From Alteromonas macleodii (lineage in GTDB: Bacteria > Pseudomonadota > Gammaproteobacteria > Enterobacterales > Alteromonadaceae): a stretch of 64,000 bases of DNA. The notes below the pieces were generated by a model that saw only the letters and a list, made by a program, of their open reading frames with translations, searched no databases and was not told the origin of the DNA. The translations under genes were made by a program, and so were the position numbers. The stretch lies in the NCBI RefSeq assembly GCF_903772925.1, contig NZ_LR812090.1, positions 406,593 to 470,592 of the forward strand, given 5' to 3'. Of this stretch, positions 1-9,850 are shown one piece after another (position 1 is the stretch's first letter; each line of letters begins with the position of its first letter).

Positions 1-1802
1 GTGTACTACCTGCCCGTTTACCGCATATACTGCTTAACGGTGTGACAGGTATTGCAGTGGGTATGGCCACTGATATACCCCCTCACAATGTAAGAGAGTT
101 GGCTAACGCTTGCGCTATGTTGCTGGACAACAGTAAGGCTGAGCTTAGCGATGTCCTAGAACATGTGAATGGGCCTGATTACCCGACTGAAGCCGAAATT
201 ATTACGCCAAAAGCCGATATTAAAAAGCTTTACGAGACTGGGCGTGGCTCAATAAAAATGCGTGCTGTCTACGGCGAAGAGAATGGGGATGTGGTGATTA
301 CGGCTCTACCTCATCAGGCGTCTGGCGCAAAGATTCTAGAGCAAATAGCTTCGCAAATGCAGGCGAAAAAGCTGCCAATGGTAAGTGACCTTCGCGATGA
401 GTCTGATCACGAAAATCCTACTCGCTTAGTTATTACTCCTCGTTCAAATCGCATTGACGTTACCCAATTAATGCAGCATTTGTTTGCAACTACCGACCTT
501 GAGAAAAATTACCGAGTTAACCTGAACATGATCGGCCTAGACGGTCGCCCTCAGGTTAAAGACTTGCGTACTATTTTATCTGAGTGGTTGCAGTATCGAA
601 AAGATACAGTGACACGACGTTTGCAGTATCGCTTAGATAAAGTATTGGCGCGTCTACATATTTTAGAAGGTTTGTTAATTGCGTTTTTGAATATCGATGA
701 AGTTATCGAAATTATTCGTACCTATGACAAGCCCAAGCCTGAGCTTATGTCGCGTTTTGGTTTAAGTGATAAACAGGCCGAAGCCATTTTAGAGCTGAAA
801 CTTCGCCACTTAGCCAAATTAGAAGAAATGAAAATTAAGGGTGAGCAGGACGAGCTAGCTGCCGAGCGTGACAAGCTACAGCAACTGCTTGGCTCAGACC
901 GTCGCCTTAAAACCCTCATTAAAAAAGAAATCCTTGCTGACGCTGAGAAATACGGTGACGATAGGCGCTCACCTATTGTCGAGCGTAGCGAAGCTAAAGC
1001 GCTGTCTGAAAAAGAGTTAGTGCCTGCGGAATCAGTCACAGTTGTACTTTCAGAAAAAGGCTGGGCACGTTGTGCAAAAGGTCACGATATTGATGCTGAA
1101 GGACTAAGTTATAAAGCGGGTGATGCTTATTTATCTAGCGCCGAAGGCAAAAGTAATCAACCTGCCGTATTTATGGATAGCTCAGGGCGAACATTCTCAT
1201 GCGACGCTCACGGTCTTCCTTCTGCACGAAGTCAAGGCGAACCTTTAACCGGGCGCTTTAGCATTGTTGGTGGGGAATCCTTCCAGCACGTGATTATGGC
1301 GCAAGACGAGAGTAAGTTCTTGGTGGGCTCTGATGCGGGCTATGGCTTCGTCGGCACGTTCAAAGATATGGTTAGCAAGAATAAAGCGGGTAAGGCTTAC
1401 TTGTCCTTACCTACAGCAGCGAAAGTTATGAAACCAATGCCTGTGACTAACCCCGACTCTGATTGGTGTTTAAGTATTTCTAACGAAGGGCGAATGCTTA
1501 TGTTCCCGCTTCGCGACTTGCCAAGTTTAGGCAAAGGAAAAGGAAATAAGCTAATCAATATTCCATCAGCAAAATCACAGTCCCGTGAAGAGTTTGTCAA
1601 AGTGCTGACCGTTGTGCCTGATGGCGCGGCCATTAAGGTTGGAGCAGGGAAGCGCAACATGACGTTAAGTGCTGAAGACCTTATCCATTATCAGGGGGAA
1701 AGGGGCCGTAGGGGGAATAAATTGCCTCGCGGTTTACAGCGGGTTGATAGCGTAGAAGTAGTGCTACCAAATAAAGACGAAGCACCTGAAGATTTGTCAT
1801 AA
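1..1802 (+). CDS. parC: DNA topoisomerase IV subunit A (5'-truncated by window edge)
   Basis: This is the C-terminal ~600 residues of ParC, the DNA-cleaving subunit of topoisomerase IV, which decatenates daughter chromosomes with ParE. The reading frame is open to the window edge (first whole codon at base 3, giving [13 protein letters not shown]), so the gene starts upstream; a GTG at 42 is internal. Visible are the conserved stretch [15 protein letters not shown], the tower/coiled-coil region with [19 protein letters not shown] and [15 protein letters not shown], and a ParC-type C-terminal beta-pinwheel with blades such as [13 protein letters not shown] and [12 protein letters not shown]. 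Blade spacing and the ending [10 protein letters not shown] match ParC rather than GyrA, which carries a GyrA box. The catalytic Tyr lies outside the window. The next gene starts 63 bp downstream. Confidence 0.97.
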   Translation, partial: VLPARLPHILLNGVTGIAVGMATDIPPHNVRELANACAMLLDNSKAELSDVLEHVNGPDYPTEAEIITPKADIKKLYETGRGSIKMRAVYGEENGDVVITALPHQASGAKILEQIASQMQAKKLPMVSDLRDESDHENPTRLVITPRSNRIDVTQLMQHLFATTDLEKNYRVNLNMIGLDGRPQVKDLRTILSEWLQYRKDTVTRRLQYRLDKVLARLHILEGLLIAFLNIDEVIEIIRTYDKPKPELMSRFGLSDKQAEAILELKLRHLAKLEEMKIKGEQDELAAERDKLQQLLGSDRRLKTLIKKEILADAEKYGDDRRSPIVERSEAKALSEKELVPAESVTVVLSEKGWARCAKGHDIDAEGLSYKAGDAYLSSAEGKSNQPAVFMDSSGRTFSCDAHGLPSARSQGEPLTGRFSIVGGESFQHVIMAQDESKFLVGSDAGYGFVGTFKDMVSKNKAGKAYLSLPTAAKVMKPMPVTNPDSDWCLSISNEGRMLMFPLRDLPSLGKGKGNKLINIPSAKSQSREEFVKVLTVVPDGAAIKVGAGKRNMTLSAEDLIHYQGERGRRGNKLPRGLQRVDSVEVVLPNKDEAPEDLS

Positions 1803-1865
1803 AGTTTAAGTTGTTCTTATGCTTAGGTGAACTACACTCATTAAAGGAATGAATGAGGAATTTAC

Positions 1866-2405
1866 ATGTTAGGCATAGTTTTTACATCGTTAATCGATAT
1901 GCTTGAGGAGAAGGTTTCTCCCGAGTTCGCTGATGATGTCATCATGGAAGCTGGGTTAGAGAACGACGGAGCTTATACCGCAGTGGGTTATTACCCGTTT
2001 GAACAGATGCAACGCCTGGTAGGCGTGCTGGTGGAGAGAACGGGTAAATCTGCTAATGAACTCTTATACGATTTTGGTTTTTATTTGTTCGGTAAGTTAG
2101 GTGCCGTACACGGTGATGTGTTAGCCAATACCAATAGCATGCTAGACATGCTGGAACACTTGGACGGCGATATCCATGTCCAGGTTAAAAAGCTTTATCC
2201 TGACGCAGACCTCCCTCGTTTTAAGGTGCTGTCACGCACAGACACCTCCATGCGCCTACAATACTACTCTGAAAGAGAGTTATACCCCTTAGCTGAGGGG
2301 CTGATGGACGCCGCTGCAGCGCATTACAACTGCAAACTTGAAAGGGAAACCCATCAACTAGATACGCCTCACACGTACGAATTTAGCATATCTCTTGTTG
2401 TTTAA
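1866..2405 (+). CDS. hnoX: H-NOX (heme nitric oxide/oxygen-binding) sensor protein
   Basis: A 179-residue stand-alone H-NOX protein, a cytosolic heme sensor that binds NO and passes the signal to a partner enzyme. Diagnostic residues are visible: the proximal heme-ligand histidine in GDIHVQVKKLYPDADLPRF (His104), and the heme-propionate-binding YxSxR motif as YYSER (residues 133-137). Length is the family norm. A GAGGAA Shine-Dalgarno lies just upstream of ATG 1866. The stop is 11 bp before a GGDEF-EAL gene, so the two are almost certainly one operon. In Legionella and Shewanella, H-NOX proteins encoded beside diguanylate cyclase/phosphodiesterases modulate c-di-GMP turnover in response to NO; applying that here is inference from context. 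Confidence 0.93.
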   Translation: MLGIVFTSLIDMLEEKVSPEFADDVIMEAGLENDGAYTAVGYYPFEQMQRLVGVLVERTGKSANELLYDFGFYLFGKLGAVHGDVLANTNSMLDMLEHLDGDIHVQVKKLYPDADLPRFKVLSRTDTSMRLQYYSERELYPLAEGLMDAAAAHYNCKLERETHQLDTPHTYEFSISLVV

Positions 2406-2416
2406 CGGGGGATGTA

Positions 2417-4585
2417 ATGTCAGATGAATCATCGAATGGCAAGCCTGTTAGCAATGACGCGTCAGCTTTAATGGAGCGTCGTTTAAAACGAGAGCGAAAT
2501 GCCAGAGAGCAAGCTGAAAGCTTGCTCAGAGAAAAGACTCAAAACTTATATGCTACTTTGCAAGAGAGCCAACGAGCGCAAAAGGATCTAGAGCTTGCCC
2601 TGTGGGCTTCGCAAGAGTCATTTTGGAGTTGGGAGGCGCAAAGCGACATAATGGAGATTCGCTCTTTCTCTCTCCACTCACAAAGCGTATCTACGTGGTC
2701 GGGCACCTTAATTCAGCTTCTTGAACGGGTCCATGAGGACGATTTGGAAGGGCTTCAGTTTCACTGGACCATGGCACTTCACGGCAATCGTGATCGCGTT
2801 GAATTCTCCTTTCGCTTAATGTTAGAAAAAAGCTACCAATGGGTAAGGTTACGCGGCCGTGTACTAGAGCGGGGCAGCGCGGGTGAAGCACTGCACATTG
2901 TGGGAACGACCAAAGATATTACCCAGCAGCGCAAAGCCGAACAATCTTTTCATTTAATGGCCTCTGCGTTCGCTAGTTCAAGAGAGCCAATGCTAGTCCT
3001 CTCTCCCGACCTTATCATTACAGAGTGTAATGATGCCTTTATCCATTTACTTGGTATGTCAGTAAAAGAGCAATGTGTAGGGTTAGATTTCAATCAAATA
3101 TTTATCGCTGAGAAAGTTGATAAAGCGCAATTGGCCATTGATAAGCAGGTGAGATTTGAGTCAAAAATAAAAAACCAAAGCGGCGAAATGAAAGTGGTAG
3201 ATATTTCTGTGGCTTTGTTCGAAACCTATCAACAAACCTCGTCTTATTTAATCGCAACAATGCGCGACATCAGCGATAGAAAGCGCAACGAGGCGAAGCT
3301 ACGTCAACTCGCCTTGCATGATGAATTAACCGGTCTTTCTAATCGTAACTCGCTACGTGAGTCTATTTCAGTATTAGTGAAAAGAGTGCAGCCTTTTTCT
3401 CTGGTATTTATTGACCTAGATGGGTTTAAAGCCATAAATGATAACGCGGGGCATGAGAGAGGTGATGCAGAACTACAGCGCATGGGAGCGTTATTAACCG
3501 GTATGTTCGGACCTATTGGGGAAGTTGGCAGATGGGGCGGTGATGAATTTATTGCCGTAGTGCCTAACCAAAATATTGAAGACATTGCCGAACGTTCACA
3601 GGAACTTATTAGCCAAATTGAAGAAGACGCCATTGTTGTAAAAGGGACAGAGCTTAGACTGTCGGCCAGTATTGGCATTGCCGAATTTCCAGGACACAGC
3701 AGCAATATTGAAGGATTAGTTCAGTGCGCCGATGCAGCAATGTATCGCGCAAAAGAGCTTGGGAAAGGCCAAACTTTTGTCTATGAGCCAGGGCTTTATG
3801 AAAGCATGACACAGCAGGTCAGTATGGTGAACGACTTGCGCAAGGCCGTAGAAAACCATCTTCTTGATTTTTATATTCAGGGTAAATATGACTTAAATGG
3901 CGTCTTAAAAGGTGGTGAAGTGTTGTGCCGCTGGATCTCAGGACTGCACGGTGTGGTATCGCCAGCAGTGTTTATCCCCATAGCGGAAGAGCACAAGCTA
4001 GATAGCGCCATTGGTTTACAAGCGCTCGAAGCTGCCTGTGACTATATTTCGATAATGGAGTCGCAACAAGGTGAAGCTATTCCGCTATCGGTTAATATTA
4101 GTGCTAATCAGATGCTCGACCCGGAATTTCCAGACCAAGCAGCCTCAATTTGCTTGGACAACAATATATCTCCGGAATTTATAGAACTAGAGCTCACTGA
4201 GTCGGTATTTATTAGGGACGAAAAGTCAGCGCTAAGAGCATTAAATACACTCAGAGAGAGTGGGTTTAGGTTGTCTTTAGATGATTTTGGCAGTGGCTTC
4301 TCATCACTTAGCTACCTGAGAAGTTTTCAGTTTGAGGTAGTTAAGGTAGATAAAAGCTTAATTCAAGGTATACATCAAGATAGCAAAGCAAACGCGCTTT
4401 TTAATGGTCTAATAGCTATGTTGAAGAGCCTGCAAATAGATGTAGTGGCTGAAGGGGTAGAATTAGAGTCTTATCTACCTTTTATGGAGCAAGCAGATAT
4501 CAAGTTAATGCAGGGTTTCTACTTTGATAAACCCATGCCTTACGACCAGTTTCTTGCCAGGCATACCACTGAGCCTAATCGGTAA
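2417..4585 (+). CDS. PAS-GGDEF-EAL c-di-GMP turnover protein, H-NOX partner
   Basis: A 722-residue predicted cytosolic protein without obvious transmembrane segments. Order: short N-terminal coiled coil rich in R/E/Q (about residues 18-60), two PAS-like regions (about 65-170 and 175-290), a GGDEF domain with intact motif RWGGDEF near residues 372-378, and a C-terminal EAL domain. The EAL signature is EVL (about 501-503, in GGEVLCRW); the other EAL landmarks are present (LELTESVF, LDDFGSGFSSLSYL near 619-632, VKVDKSLI, VVAEGVE), so both domains may be active. The start of the EAL domain reads YIQGKYD instead of the usual YQPxxD, a small deviation. It begins 11 bp after the H-NOX gene with a GGGGGA-type Shine-Dalgarno, consistent with co-translation and H-NOX control of c-di-GMP, probably affecting biofilm or motility. 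Confidence 0.93.
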   Translation: MSDESSNGKPVSNDASALMERRLKRERNAREQAESLLREKTQNLYATLQESQRAQKDLELALWASQESFWSWEAQSDIMEIRSFSLHSQSVSTWSGTLIQLLERVHEDDLEGLQFHWTMALHGNRDRVEFSFRLMLEKSYQWVRLRGRVLERGSAGEALHIVGTTKDITQQRKAEQSFHLMASAFASSREPMLVLSPDLIITECNDAFIHLLGMSVKEQCVGLDFNQIFIAEKVDKAQLAIDKQVRFESKIKNQSGEMKVVDISVALFETYQQTSSYLIATMRDISDRKRNEAKLRQLALHDELTGLSNRNSLRESISVLVKRVQPFSLVFIDLDGFKAINDNAGHERGDAELQRMGALLTGMFGPIGEVGRWGGDEFIAVVPNQNIEDIAERSQELISQIEEDAIVVKGTELRLSASIGIAEFPGHSSNIEGLVQCADAAMYRAKELGKGQTFVYEPGLYESMTQQVSMVNDLRKAVENHLLDFYIQGKYDLNGVLKGGEVLCRWISGLHGVVSPAVFIPIAEEHKLDSAIGLQALEAACDYISIMESQQGEAIPLSVNISANQMLDPEFPDQAASICLDNNISPEFIELELTESVFIRDEKSALRALNTLRESGFRLSLDDFGSGFSSLSYLRSFQFEVVKVDKSLIQGIHQDSKANALFNGLIAMLKSLQIDVVAEGVELESYLPFMEQADIKLMQGFYFDKPMPYDQFLARHTTEPNR

Positions 4586-4607
4586 TGTCTTTTGCTAAGC
4601 TTAAACA

Positions 4608-4631
4608 AAAAAAGCCCTAACGGGCTTTTTT
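4608..4631. terminator. Bidirectional intrinsic terminator
   Basis: AAAAAAGCCC, loop TAAC, GGGCTTTTTT: a symmetrical hairpin with A-tract and T-tract on both sides, between the convergent GGDEF-EAL gene and the DUF1338 gene. It can stop transcription from both directions. Confidence 0.85.
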
Positions 4632-4649
4632 AATGACTAAGCAAGCGCG

Positions 4650-5456
4650 TTACTTAGCATTTGTACTTTCAAAGATTTTATCAGCTGATGCAGCAACAAA
4701 GCCTTTATAAAGTTTACCGTCAGGCATTTCATAGCGCTGTGCGAATTCATAAAAACAACTTGGAATAGCCACAGTCTCATCGCTAAATACTACGTCAGCA
4801 CGGTCAGCCATAGTTGACGACTGCGCTAAAAATACGTCTGGACCGCCTTTAATTTCGCCGCCTGAGGTGTTTAGCACAAAGCCTGCTTCTTTAAGTAATG
4901 TGTTTACGTCAGTAAGCTCGTCAGTGCGGGTTAAGTGATTAACACTTACCGTAAAGTGGTTAGCACGAAAGCCCCATGCTGCCATCCACGCCGCGTATTC
5001 TGACTCGTTAAGCAGTGTGTCGTATTCCGCTTTCGTGACGTCCCAATGTTTACCCGAGTACAAGAAGTTATCTGCATCCACTACAGATTCAGGCATTTGC
5101 TCTACAAGCTTTTTAATAATGGTTTGCGCTGTCTCAGATAATTCATTTACCCGAAGCTCGCTGATAAATACTTTTGGTTTAGTATCGTCAGGGTGCTCAA
5201 AGTGTTTTGCGGTCAGCTTTTTAGCTTCAAAGTCATAGTCGCCTTTCGCTTCATAACCCAATGCCAAGAAATGTGCAGCAAGCTTATCTAAGCGAGTTTT
5301 ATCTAAAGCAAAAGTTCTAAAAGCCACATGGTCGTTAACGATATCGTTCGTGTTTTCTTCACCCGCCAAAAGTGCATGGATTTTATGCGCTGAGGGAGTG
5401 ATAGTTACGTAATCGTCCCACATGTTGCTAAACAACGTATCGATGTTGCTATGCAT
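4650..5456 (-). CDS. DUF1338 domain-containing metalloenzyme (2-oxoadipate dioxygenase/decarboxylase family)
   Basis: A 268-residue protein of the DUF1338 family, a vicinal-oxygen-chelate-like fold. The characterised member HglS converts 2-oxoadipate to 2-hydroxyglutarate in lysine catabolism using an Fe(II) centre. Family landmarks seen: NDHVAFRTF with a candidate metal histidine at residue 43, GFRANHFTVSVNHL, and the C-terminal block IPSCFYEFAQRY whose glutamate is a candidate ligand. It is shorter than the ~450-residue YdcJ/HglS type and matches the short bacterial branch. It lies 115 bp downstream of astD on the same strand, so it may be transcribed with the arginine-catabolic operon. The substrate of the short branch is not established; the role in the amino-acid catabolic unit is inference. 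Confidence 0.85.
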   Translation of the reverse strand: MHSNIDTLFSNMWDDYVTITPSAHKIHALLAGEENTNDIVNDHVAFRTFALDKTRLDKLAAHFLALGYEAKGDYDFEAKKLTAKHFEHPDDTKPKVFISELRVNELSETAQTIIKKLVEQMPESVVDADNFLYSGKHWDVTKAEYDTLLNESEYAAWMAAWGFRANHFTVSVNHLTRTDELTDVNTLLKEAGFVLNTSGGEIKGGPDVFLAQSSTMADRADVVFSDETVAIPSCFYEFAQRYEMPDGKLYKGFVAASADKIFESTNAK

Positions 5457-5524
5457 AATGATAGGGTCCTTTCTGTCGTCGACTATTTCTAAATGAATAG
5501 TTCGTATAGGGTTGGTGCTTGATC

Positions 5525-5547
5525 GGCCGACGCACTTTGCATCGGCC
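5525..5547. other. Intercistronic hairpin between astD and DUF1338 gene
   Basis: GGCCGA (5525-5530) pairs with TCGGCC (5542-5547), with an inner GCA/TGC pairing after one mismatch. Only three T follow on the + strand and no T-run follows on the transcribed minus strand, so it is more likely an mRNA stem-loop limiting or protecting part of the ast message than a full terminator. Confidence 0.45.
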
Positions 5548-5571
5548 TTTATACCGCTGTAAAAGCTTGGC

Positions 5572-7041
5572 TTACATCGACAAGCCTGGGCTTAATTTGC
5601 CTGGCATAGTGACTTTGTCTAGCTCTACGGATGCAACTGGGTATGCACAGTAGTCAGCAGCATAAAACGCGCTTGCTCTGTGGTTACCACTATCGCCCAC
5701 ACCGCCAAACGGCGCAGCGCTACTAGCACCCGTGATAGGTCTGTTCCAGTTTACGATGCCCGCACGAATACGCGCGAAGAAGTAACGATAGTCTTCTTCA
5801 TTGTCACCTAGAAGACCTGCTGACAAGCCAAAGCTGGTGTTATTCGCTTCTGCAATAGCAGCATCGAAGTCGCTGTAGCGGATTACTTTAAGTAGTGGAC
5901 CAAAGTGCTCTTCGTCTGGTAACGAAGCAAGCATGTCGGTAACGTCAATAATACCTGGGGTAGCAAAACCTTTGCTTTCGTCTTTTTGTTCAAGACGAAC
6001 CAGCACGTTACCACCAAGGTCTTCAAGTTCTTGTTGCGCTTTCACCATAAGTGCAGCGGCGTTGCTTGAGATCATAGCACCCATAAACGGCTGGTCTTCA
6101 GCATCGTAATCGCCAACTTTAATGTTTTTGGTTACTTCGATAAGGCGAGCAAGGATCTCGTCGCCTTTGGCACCAGTTGGCAAGAATAAGCGACGAGCAC
6201 AAGTACAGCGCTGACCTGAAGTAATGAAAGCAGATTGCACGATATCGTGTACTGCTGCATCAACATCAGCCACGTCTTTTACGATAAGTGGGTTGTTGCC
6301 GCCCATTTCAAGCGCCAAAATTTTACCTGGGTGACCTGCGAACTGCTCGTGAAGGATTTTTCCTGTGCGTGAGCTGCCCGTAAAGAAAAGGCCGTCAATG
6401 TCGTTATGCGACGCCAACGCTTTGCCCGTTTCAACTTCACCTTGAACTAGGTTAAGTACGCCCGCTGGCAGTCCGGCAGCATCCCATAGTTTTACCATTT
6501 CCTGCGCGACCATAGGCGTTAAATCGCTTGGTTTAAATACAACCGTGTTACCTGCAATAAGGGCCGGAACAATGTGTCCATTTGGCAGGTGGCCAGGGAA
6601 ATTGTAAGGACCGAATACCGCAACAACGCCGTGAGGCTTATGGCGAATGAATGCTTTACCTACTGGCATTGGGTTTTCTACGTTACCCGTGCGCTCAAAA
6701 TAGGCTTTTTCAGAAATGCCAATTTTGCCCATCATGGCGCCCACTTCAGTAGCGGTTTCCCATTCTGGTTTGCCCGTTTCTTTTGCCATAACTTTGGCAA
6801 GGTGCGCTTTGGCTTCTTCTAGCTTAGCGCCATAAACCTTTATGATTTCTAGACGCTCTTCAACCGTTTTCATGCTCCACGCTACAAGCGCAGCACGAGC
6901 GGCGTTAATTGCGTCATCAATTTGAGCAGCAGTCGCAGACTTACCTTCCCAAATCACTTCGTTTTTTGCAGGGTCAATTGACGTTAAATCGTGACCCTGT
7001 CCGGCAACCCATTCACCGTTGATAAAATGTGTATGTAGCAT
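5572..7041 (-). CDS. astD: N-succinylglutamate 5-semialdehyde dehydrogenase
   Basis: AstD oxidises N-succinylglutamate semialdehyde to N-succinylglutamate with NAD+ in the arginine succinyltransferase (AST) pathway. The protein is 489 residues from the chosen ATG at 7041 ([11 protein letters not shown]), the normal family length. That ATG has an AAGGA Shine-Dalgarno 11 bases upstream, whereas a longer in-frame start at 7107 would overlap astA. ALDH catalytic residues are visible: general base Glu245 in LALEMGGNN and nucleophile Cys279 in SGQRCTC. It begins 13 bp after the astA stop, so it is cotranscribed with astC-astA. Confidence 0.96.
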   Translation of the reverse strand: MLHTHFINGEWVAGQGHDLTSIDPAKNEVIWEGKSATAAQIDDAINAARAALVAWSMKTVEERLEIIKVYGAKLEEAKAHLAKVMAKETGKPEWETATEVGAMMGKIGISEKAYFERTGNVENPMPVGKAFIRHKPHGVVAVFGPYNFPGHLPNGHIVPALIAGNTVVFKPSDLTPMVAQEMVKLWDAAGLPAGVLNLVQGEVETGKALASHNDIDGLFFTGSSRTGKILHEQFAGHPGKILALEMGGNNPLIVKDVADVDAAVHDIVQSAFITSGQRCTCARRLFLPTGAKGDEILARLIEVTKNIKVGDYDAEDQPFMGAMISSNAAALMVKAQQELEDLGGNVLVRLEQKDESKGFATPGIIDVTDMLASLPDEEHFGPLLKVIRYSDFDAAIAEANNTSFGLSAGLLGDNEEDYRYFFARIRAGIVNWNRPITGASSAAPFGGVGDSGNHRASAFYAADYCAYPVASVELDKVTMPGKLSPGLSM

Positions 7042-7054
7042 AGTGGGTGTCCTT

Positions 7055-8092
7055 TTAATCTCTGAATGTAACGGGGGCAAAACGCACGTGCTCACCCTCT
7101 TTGACATTCAATGCAGCAGCGGTTTGGCGAGAAAGCACGGCAACTTGCTTTTCTTCGCTAAACGTCATTTCGGTGGCTACTGCACGAAAATCAGATATTG
7201 ATGTGTTTATGATGTAGTAGGTTTGCCCTTGAGCAGCTGCACTATCATCAATGACAACAGGCAGTTTCAAGCTCGTTTGAGCCGTGCGAATGTGGCTTAA
7301 ATTCGCCTCAACCGTAGGGCCTGCGTCGAAAATGTCTACGTAACCACGGCACGAAAAGCCTTCTTCTTCTAAAAGCTGAAGGGCTGGTCGGGTCTTGTCG
7401 TGCACCTCACCAATGACTTCTTGTGCTTCTTTGCTGAGTAGATTTACGTATATCGGGTACTTAGGCATAAGCTCAGCAATAAACACTTTGTTGCCTATAC
7501 CCGTTAAGTAGTCGGCTGTAGGGAAGTCCATCGAGAAGAAGTGAGTTTCTAGCCATTCCCAAAACGGTGAACGTCCTTCTTCGTCACTCACACCGCGCAT
7601 TTCAGCAATAACGGTTTCCGAGAAGCGTTCGCGGTGCTCCATCATGAATAAGAATCGAACTTTCGAAAGGAAGCGGCCGTTAATTCCACCACGGGCTTGC
7701 TCGCGAAGGAACAAGGTACATATCTCAGTAACGCCAGTGTAGTCATTACAAAACGTTAGAATGTCTACCGTATTGTGAATGTTCAGCTCGCGCGAGGCAT
7801 GTACCACCTTGCTTAAATGGTAGTGATAAAACGCGTCATCTATGCCAACTGCAGCTTCGATACCTGTTGTACCCACTACCTGGCCGGTAGTGGTATCTTC
7901 CATCACAAACAAGTATGACTCATCGCCAGGCTCAGTTACGTTTGGCTTGTTAAACGCGGTTTCTGCACGATCAATTTTACGCTGCAGCAACTCGTCGTTG
8001 ACAGGTAAAGACGTAAAGCCAATACCTGATTCAACAGCGATTTCTTTAAGCGCGTTATAGTCGGCCTTCGTGATAGGGCGAATGATTTTCAT
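7055..8092 (-). CDS. astA: Arginine N-succinyltransferase
   Basis: AstA transfers succinyl from succinyl-CoA to the alpha-amino group of arginine, the first step of the AST pathway of arginine catabolism. At 345 residues it has the family length, with the conserved start [19 protein letters not shown] and the GNAT-like core followed by the characteristic AstA C-terminal segment [14 protein letters not shown]. Many marine gammaproteobacteria have one AstA chain, whereas Pseudomonas has two subunits (AruF/AruG). It lies 20 bp after the aminotransferase stop and 13 bp before astD, in the middle of the operon. The next steps, succinylarginine dihydrolase (AstB) and succinylglutamate desuccinylase (AstE), are not encoded nearby. 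Confidence 0.96.
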   Translation of the reverse strand: MKIIRPITKADYNALKEIAVESGIGFTSLPVNDELLQRKIDRAETAFNKPNVTEPGDESYLFVMEDTTTGQVVGTTGIEAAVGIDDAFYHYHLSKVVHASRELNIHNTVDILTFCNDYTGVTEICTLFLREQARGGINGRFLSKVRFLFMMEHRERFSETVIAEMRGVSDEEGRSPFWEWLETHFFSMDFPTADYLTGIGNKVFIAELMPKYPIYVNLLSKEAQEVIGEVHDKTRPALQLLEEEGFSCRGYVDIFDAGPTVEANLSHIRTAQTSLKLPVVIDDSAAAQGQTYYIINTSISDFRAVATEMTFSEEKQVAVLSRQTAAALNVKEGEHVRFAPVTFRD

Positions 8093-8112
8093 GTTCGCTA
8101 CTCGTGTTGTAA

Positions 8113-9321
8113 TTATTCGGCGTTTACAACGGCGGCAACGGCGCGCTCAAAACGTGCAAGACCTTCTTTAATGTCTTCATCAGGAATAACAAGTGAAGGT
8201 GCAAAACGAATAACGTTCATGCCAGCAACAAGACACATTAGGTTCTCTTTGGTGGCTGCCATCATAAAGTCGCGTGCACGGCCCTGATATTTTTCATTTA
8301 GTGCACAGCCTAACAGCATGCCTTGACCGCGTACTTCTTCAAATACGTTGTACTTGTCATTGATAGCGCCAAGCAACTCGCGGAAAAGCGCTTCTTTCTT
8401 AAGCACGCCTTCAAGCACTTCAGGCTGGTTCACGATATCTAACGCTTTTTCTGCTACCGCACAAGCAAGTGGGTTACCACCATAAGTACTACCGTGGGTA
8501 CCAGGCTTCAGGTGTGCAGCGATGTCATTCGTTGTTAGCATGGCGCCAATTGGGAAGCCACCACCAAGCGATTTAGCTGTAGTTAGGATATCGGGTGTTA
8601 CGCCAAGGCCCATGTAAGCATAAAGATGACCAGTACGACCAACGCCTGACTGAACTTCATCAAAAATTAGTAGTGCATTATGTTTGTCACAAAGCTCACG
8701 TACACCTTTTACAAAGTCAGCGTCCGGTGGAATGATCCCGCCTTCACCTTGAAGCGGTTCCATCATTACAGCACAAGTTTTATCTGAAATTAGGGCTTCA
8801 AAAGCAGCTAAGTCATTGTAGTCACAGTGATCAACAGCGCCTGGCTTAGGACCAAAACCGTCAGAGTAAGCCGCTTGACCACCTACCGTTACGGTAAAGA
8901 AAGTACGACCGTGGAAGCCTTTATTAAAAGCAATGATTTGATTCTTGTCTTCACCGTGCTTATCAAGTGCCCAACGACGAGCAAGCTTAAGTGCCGCTTC
9001 GTTAGCTTCCGCACCAGAGTTGGCAAAGTAAACTTTGTCAGAGAAAGTTGCATCGTTAAGCTTTTTAGCAAGGCGAAGCGCTGGCTCGTTGGTAAATACG
9101 TTACTTAAATGCCAAAGCTTGCTGCCTTGTTCATTAAGTGCTTTTACTAGCTCAGGGTGGCAGTGGCCTAAAACGTTTACTGCAATACCGCCTGCAAAGT
9201 CGATGTACTCAGCTCCATCTTGATCCCATACGCGTGAACCTTCACCTCGAACAGGTACCATACCTGCTGGGTTATAGTTAGGAACCATTACATCATCAAA
9301 TGTAGCGCGAGTTACGTTCAT
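8113..9321 (-). CDS. astC: Acetylornithine/succinylornithine aminotransferase
   Basis: A class-III PLP-dependent aminotransferase (402 residues) that converts succinylornithine to succinylglutamate semialdehyde in arginine catabolism; orthologues of this type also act as ArgD (N-acetylornithine aminotransferase) in arginine synthesis. The PLP lysine is Lys250 in [13 protein letters not shown]; the PLP-aspartate motif [15 protein letters not shown] is intact. The start at 9321 ([10 protein letters not shown]) is preferred because GAGGT lies 9 bases upstream; a further in-frame start at 9348 lacks a comparable site. It is first in the operon with astA, astD and DUF1338. Since the arg biosynthetic cluster at 39-46 kb has no argD, this enzyme may serve both pathways (inference). 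Candidate ARG boxes lie about 220-265 bp upstream. Confidence 0.95.
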   Translation of the reverse strand: MNVTRATFDDVMVPNYNPAGMVPVRGEGSRVWDQDGAEYIDFAGGIAVNVLGHCHPELVKALNEQGSKLWHLSNVFTNEPALRLAKKLNDATFSDKVYFANSGAEANEAALKLARRWALDKHGEDKNQIIAFNKGFHGRTFFTVTVGGQAAYSDGFGPKPGAVDHCDYNDLAAFEALISDKTCAVMMEPLQGEGGIIPPDADFVKGVRELCDKHNALLIFDEVQSGVGRTGHLYAYMGLGVTPDILTTAKSLGGGFPIGAMLTTNDIAAHLKPGTHGSTYGGNPLACAVAEKALDIVNQPEVLEGVLKKEALFRELLGAINDKYNVFEEVRGQGMLLGCALNEKYQGRARDFMMAATKENLMCLVAGMNVIRFAPSLVIPDEDIKEGLARFERAVAAVVNAE

Positions 9322-9336
9322 CTTTGTTACCTCTGC

Positions 9337-9429
9337 ATTGGGCGCCAATCACACTATGTGAGCTTGCTTGTCTAATCAATGAGCACGTTTTATACGTGCT
9401 GCGTGAGTCAATAAGCATTAATTGGGCGC
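9337..9429. repeat. Direct repeat ATTGGGCGC and hairpin in astC 5' region
   Basis: ATTGGGCGC occurs at 9337-9345 and again at 9421-9429. Between them AGCACGT (9382-9388) and ACGTGCT (9394-9400) form a perfect 7-bp hairpin with a 5-nt loop. All lie in the probable 5' untranslated or promoter region of astC. Function unknown. Confidence 0.5.
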
Positions 9430-9490
9430 ATAAAAACTAATCGGATTTGATTTACAGTATGCCATTTTTTTTAACATTTGTCTTCTATGC

Positions 9491-9508
9491 AAAGGGCTGC
9501 AGCCCTTT
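9491..9508. repeat. Perfect 18-bp palindrome
   Basis: AAAGGGCTGCAGCCCTTT is its own reverse complement. As RNA it gives a 7-bp stem with a TGCA loop; followed by TATTTATA on the + strand it could weakly terminate rightward transcripts, or be a protein-binding palindrome in the astC promoter region. Confidence 0.6.
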
Positions 9509-9541
9509 ATTTATAAGGACTGTGGCTTAATTTGCAGGAAA

Positions 9542-9586
9542 AGTGAATAACTATTAACTACTGGGCTATATCAATTAGTAATAATC
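9542..9586. promoter_or_regulatory. Candidate ArgR (ARG box) sites upstream of the ast operon
   Basis: The 18-mer at 9542-9559 (core TGAATAACTATTAA) matches the ARG box pattern wnTnAATwwwwATTnAnw at all invariant positions with one C in the central AT block. A second, weaker match occupies 9569-9586 (core TCAATTAGTAATAA). In E. coli, ArgR activates the ast operon. The 9-bp gap between boxes is larger than the classical 2-3 bp, so this is a candidate only. Confidence 0.45.
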
Positions 9587-9850
9587 AATTTTTACGCTAA
9601 GAAAAGCGCCGCGTAGAGGTTTTGTGGTGCTTTAACAGAATTAAAGAGGGTAATGCGCCGCGACAAACTTGCTTGTTTACTCAAGCTGAAAACAGGCAAA
9701 GTACTGAGTTACGGTCAATATTTTTGAGTATCAGACAACTAGTATGCGAAAAGTGCATAACCAATGCATGAATATCCATAAAATATTTCACGTGTAGTGC
9801 GCTATTTTGCCTGATTTTTGTTCCAAATGAGTAGGGGGCAGCAATTAGCT

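Larger units (their letters stand above)
9322..9850. other. 529-bp gene-free region upstream of astC
   Basis: No supportable coding frame was seen on either strand. The region contains the astC 5' hairpin and direct repeat (9337-9429), an 18-bp perfect palindrome (9491-9508) and ARG-box-like sites (9542-9586). The stretch 9600-9850 next to the 3' end of the HDOD gene shows nothing recognisable. Confidence 0.6.

Noticed and set aside
722..1039. Minus-strand open frame inside parC
   Set aside because: Antisense shadow of a strongly conserved coding region; Ser/Leu-rich composition and no Shine-Dalgarno.
5525..5547. Hairpin after astD as a full terminator
   Set aside because: No T-run on the minus strand; only three T on the plus strand.
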